This document shows, piece by piece, positions 7,312 through 8,632 of a stretch of 8,632 bases of DNA. This DNA comes from CAYSYY01 sp964576115 [NCBI: uncultured Gemmatimonadota bacterium] (GTDB lineage Bacteria > Blakebacterota > Blakebacteria > Blakebacterales). The notes beneath the pieces are model-generated. The model made no database searches, had not been told where the DNA came from, and saw only the letters and a program-made list of their open reading frames with translations. The position numbers and the translations under genes were made by a program. Positions within the stretch are counted from its first letter, which is position 1. Each line of letters opens with the position of its first letter. Where the stretch lies: NCBI GenBank assembly GCA_964576115.1, contig CAZNUA010000054.1, forward strand, positions 1-8,632, given 5' to 3'.

Positions 7312-7684
7312 ATTCCGCTCGGGCGGCGAGCGTCTGCACCAGGCTCGTTTCAGAAAGTGCCACCAGTCGGGCCGCCTCGGCGGCAAGGACGCGGTGCCCG
7401 AAATCGGTGAGCCGGTAGTAGCGCCGGCGCTCATCGTCCTGGCCAGCTGCCGGACGCCGGTCACTCTCGGCGACGACCCCCGCCTGCACCATTCGCTTGA
7501 GGCGGCGATAGAGCGGGCTGGGATTCAGAGTGATTTCCCCCCCGGTTGTCTCTTCCACAGCCTTCATGATTCCGTACCCGTGGCAGTCCTCTTCACTCAG
7601 GGCGAGCAGGATGTGAAACAGGTCCGGTGCGAGCGGCAGGAACGATCGGGGATCGGGATCGGTTCTGTTCCGTGATCGGGTCAT
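7310..7684 (-). CDS. PadR-family transcriptional regulator (second, distinct type)
   Basis: Winged-helix protein of 124 aa. Family features are FHILLALSEEDCHGYGIMKAV (around 23-43), the recognition-helix segment NPSPLYRRLKRMVQAGVV (54-71) and the wing DERRRYYRLTDFGHRVLAAE (84-103), followed by a short C-terminal helix that may dimerise. It belongs to a different PadR subgroup from PadR-1: it has a 20-residue N-terminal extension, HGYG where PadR-1 has EAYS, and the DERRRYYRLT wing typical of another ADOP-linked group. The start is supported by GGGAG (minus strand, 7695-7691) 6 bases before ATG. It is followed after 7 bases by ADOP-2, so the two form an operon. An inverted repeat over the promoter (7711-7735) suggests autorepression. 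The inducing ligand is unknown. Confidence 0.9.
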   Translation of the reverse strand: MTRSRNRTDPDPRSFLPLAPDLFHILLALSEEDCHGYGIMKAVEETTGGEITLNPSPLYRRLKRMVQAGVVAESDRRPAAGQDDERRRYYRLTDFGHRVLAAEAARLVALSETSLVQTLAARAE

Positions 7685-7692
7685 AAAGCACT

Positions 7693-7702
7693 CCCAATTG
7701 GG
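7693..7702 (-). repeat. 10-base palindrome overlapping the padR-2 ribosome-binding site
   Basis: CCCAATTGGG is its own reverse complement and overlaps the GGGAG ribosome-binding site of padR-2. It could be a second repressor half-site, or could mask the ribosome-binding site in the short leader RNA, though the loop would be tight. It may also be chance. Confidence 0.35.
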
Positions 7703-7710
7703 GACCGTGG

Positions 7711-7735
7711 TACTATAGACCGTTGGGCTATAATA
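7711..7735 (-). promoter_or_regulatory. Putative PadR operator and padR-2 promoter
   Basis: TACTATAG (7711-7718) and CTATAATA (7728-7735) form an inverted repeat with 7 of 8 arm positions matching and a 9-base spacer. Read on the minus strand, one arm contains TATAGT (7717-7712), a good -10 candidate ending 27 bases before the padR-2 ATG. No -35 box is evident. PadR dimers bind spaced palindromes that cover their own promoter, so this is the likely autoregulatory site. The repeat is seen directly; its binding by PadR-2 is inferred. Confidence 0.55.
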
Positions 7736-7946
7736 TCGGTACGGCGGTTGCCCCGGAAAGGTTGCCCTTTTTGATGCCTGCGTCGCCCGCGGCCTTCACG
7801 GGCATCCGGAGAACCGCGATGGTCGCTGCTGAACGCAGGATCGAACAGGTTCCCGCGATTCCGTCCCAGGAATAACGCTTCTGATCTTTCTTTGTGCTCA
7901 GAGTACATACGCAGGAATCCACAGGGGGTTCTCTGCAACGCTGTGT

Positions 7947-7968
7947 CTGGTTGATGCAGGGCATCCAG
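7947..7968 (+). repeat. Bulged hairpin with GATGC/GCATC arms
   Basis: CTG-GTT-GATGC-AGG-GCATC-CAG can fold into an 8-bp stem interrupted by a GTT bulge. It lies just upstream of the possible -10 box of the lipoprotein gene, so a DNA-level operator is more plausible than an RNA role. TTGATGC (7951-7957) and GGCATCC (7960-7966) also occur as a more widely spaced pair at 7771-7777 and 7801-7807. Confidence 0.35.
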
Positions 7969-7976
7969 TTGTAGGC

Positions 7977-7982
7977 TATGAT
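7977..7982 (+). promoter_or_regulatory. Possible -10 box for the lipoprotein gene
   Basis: TATGAT fits a sigma-70 -10 box and lies 39 bases before the ATG at 8022. The only nearby -35-like hexamer is TTGATG (7951-7956), with a long 20-base spacer, so the promoter is weakly supported. Confidence 0.3.
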
Positions 7983-8021
7983 CTGCGCGAAGACCCTGTG
8001 CTCATCACAGTGCGAGGAATC

Positions 8022-8632
8022 ATGAAGAGAATCTGTCTCTGCCTTCTCTCCGGTCTGATCCTGCTCAGTGCCTGTTCGACCAACAGGCTGGCTCGTTACG
8101 AATTCCGGGACACGACTACTGCGGCGCAGACATTCATGCCTCCGGGTGCGAATGTCTTCACCGATCTGGATGTCATGATCGATCCGGACGATCTTCTCGG
8201 CTCCGCCCTCCGGATCGGTACCACCGTCGCACGGGAAGTCGAAGCGGAGAAGGCTCGAGCCCGACTTGACAGCGCCATGGCGATGGTGGATGTGCCGGCC
8301 ATCATCGAAGAAAGGGTGCTTTTTCGAGCCGCAGAAATGCTGCATTTTCGGCCGGTGAACGAAGTCCGGTCGGCTGACTTCGTCTTCACGATTGACATGA
8401 AACGCTACGGCATCGATGCCAGCGGTTGGGATTCCGGTACCTTTTTCGTCATCGACGCCCGGATCGAACTGATCGACAATACCGCGCATCGCCGGATCTG
8501 GCGGGGTAACGTGAACGAGCGCGAACCGCTGTCGCCGCGCTTTTTCGATCTCGATCGTCCGCTCGAAAATGTCCTGGATGCCGTTACTCTCTCAGAACTA
8601 TCCGTCCATGAGATGGTCACCGGTCTGTCGAA
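8022..8632 (+). CDS. Predicted lipoprotein, partial (runs off the right edge)
   Basis: An open frame of 203 complete codons reaches the window end without a stop, so the gene is 3'-truncated by the window. The start is supported by GAGGA at 8014-8018 shortly before ATG. Residues 1-18 are a classic lipoprotein signal: two basic residues, a hydrophobic core and the lipobox L15-S16-A17-C18. Ser19 after the Cys would favour outer-membrane sorting under the Enterobacterial Lol rule. The mature part has a predicted helix around 62-90 (EVEAEKARARLDSAM at 72-86), then alternating hydrophobic stretches such as ADFVFTIDMKRYGI (118-131) and FFVIDARIELID (141-152) that look like beta strands. I do not recognise the family. 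The pattern resembles small periplasmic-facing outer-membrane lipoproteins that form oligomers or assembly factors, but no function is assigned. It is divergent from padR-2 and probably not part of that operon. Confidence 0.8.
   Translation, partial: MKRICLCLLSGLILLSACSTNRLARYEFRDTTTAAQTFMPPGANVFTDLDVMIDPDDLLGSALRIGTTVAREVEAEKARARLDSAMAMVDVPAIIEERVLFRAAEMLHFRPVNEVRSADFVFTIDMKRYGIDASGWDSGTFFVIDARIELIDNTAHRRIWRGNVNEREPLSPRFFDLDRPLENVLDAVTLSELSVHEMVTGLS

Larger units (their letters stand above)
7685..8021. other. Intergenic region between padR-2 and the lipoprotein gene
   Basis: These 337 bases separate two divergent genes and hold no convincing gene. Seen in order: the palindrome CCCAATTGGG (7693-7702), the padR-2 promoter/operator inverted repeat (7711-7735), a small hairpin AAAGG-TTGC-CCTTT (7757-7770) that extends into five Ts and is a weak plus-strand terminator candidate, a 34-codon plus frame (7774-7878) without a ribosome-binding site, ATTCC-N6-GGAAT (7858-7873), the GATGC/GCATC hairpin (7947-7968), a possible -10 box (7977-7982) and CTGTG-CTCAT-CACAG (7996-8010) just upstream of the lipoprotein ribosome-binding site. 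Confidence 0.55.

Noticed and set aside
7681-7938. 85-codon minus-strand frame with a TTG start whose stop forms an ATGA overlap with the padR-2 start
   Set aside because: The overlap looks like coupling, but the product is Arg-rich and featureless, there is no ribosome-binding site, and it would cover the inverted-repeat promoter of padR-2.
7728-8489. 253-codon minus-strand open frame opposite the lipoprotein gene
   Set aside because: The plus strand has a signal peptide, lipobox and ribosome-binding site in the same stretch. The minus product is His/Asp/Arg-rich without a domain, and the frame runs over the padR-2 promoter.

Overview
The window is GC-rich bacterial chromosomal DNA. The main clue to its source is two large MacB/FtsX-type permeases of the ADOP kind (Acidobacterial duplicated orphan permease), each next to a PadR-family repressor gene. 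PadR-ADOP pairs are typical of Acidobacteriota but also occur in Gemmatimonadota and other phyla, so Acidobacteriota is a likely assignment, not a proven one. No phage, transposon, CRISPR, tRNA or rRNA signal was seen.

Layout: 1-214 is a non-coding leader ending in a promoter/operator-like stretch. The plus-strand operon 215-4517 encodes PadR-1, ADOP-1 and an exported M23 (LytM/lysostaphin-type) metallopeptidase. Both gene junctions are ATGA overlaps, so the three proteins are probably made by coupled translation. An 82-base convergent gap (4518-4599) follows. The second module lies on the minus strand: PadR-2 (7684-7310), then ADOP-2 (7302-4600), 7 bases apart. A 337-base intergenic region carries the padR-2 promoter with a clear inverted repeat. 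At the right edge a plus-strand lipoprotein gene (start 8022) runs off the window without a stop codon.

How the genes may work together: each PadR probably represses its own operon and releases it on a membrane or small-molecule stress signal. The ADOPs have the eight-helix, two-large-periplasmic-domain plan of a fused MacB permease dimer, but no ATPase gene is present here. The most interesting element is the active-site-intact M23 peptidase translationally coupled to ADOP-1. This recalls FtsEX-EnvC, where an FtsX-type permease controls a LytM-type factor, and suggests that ADOP-1 could act as a membrane switch for cell-wall cutting or use the peptidase for envelope remodelling. That link is inferred from gene order and family knowledge only.
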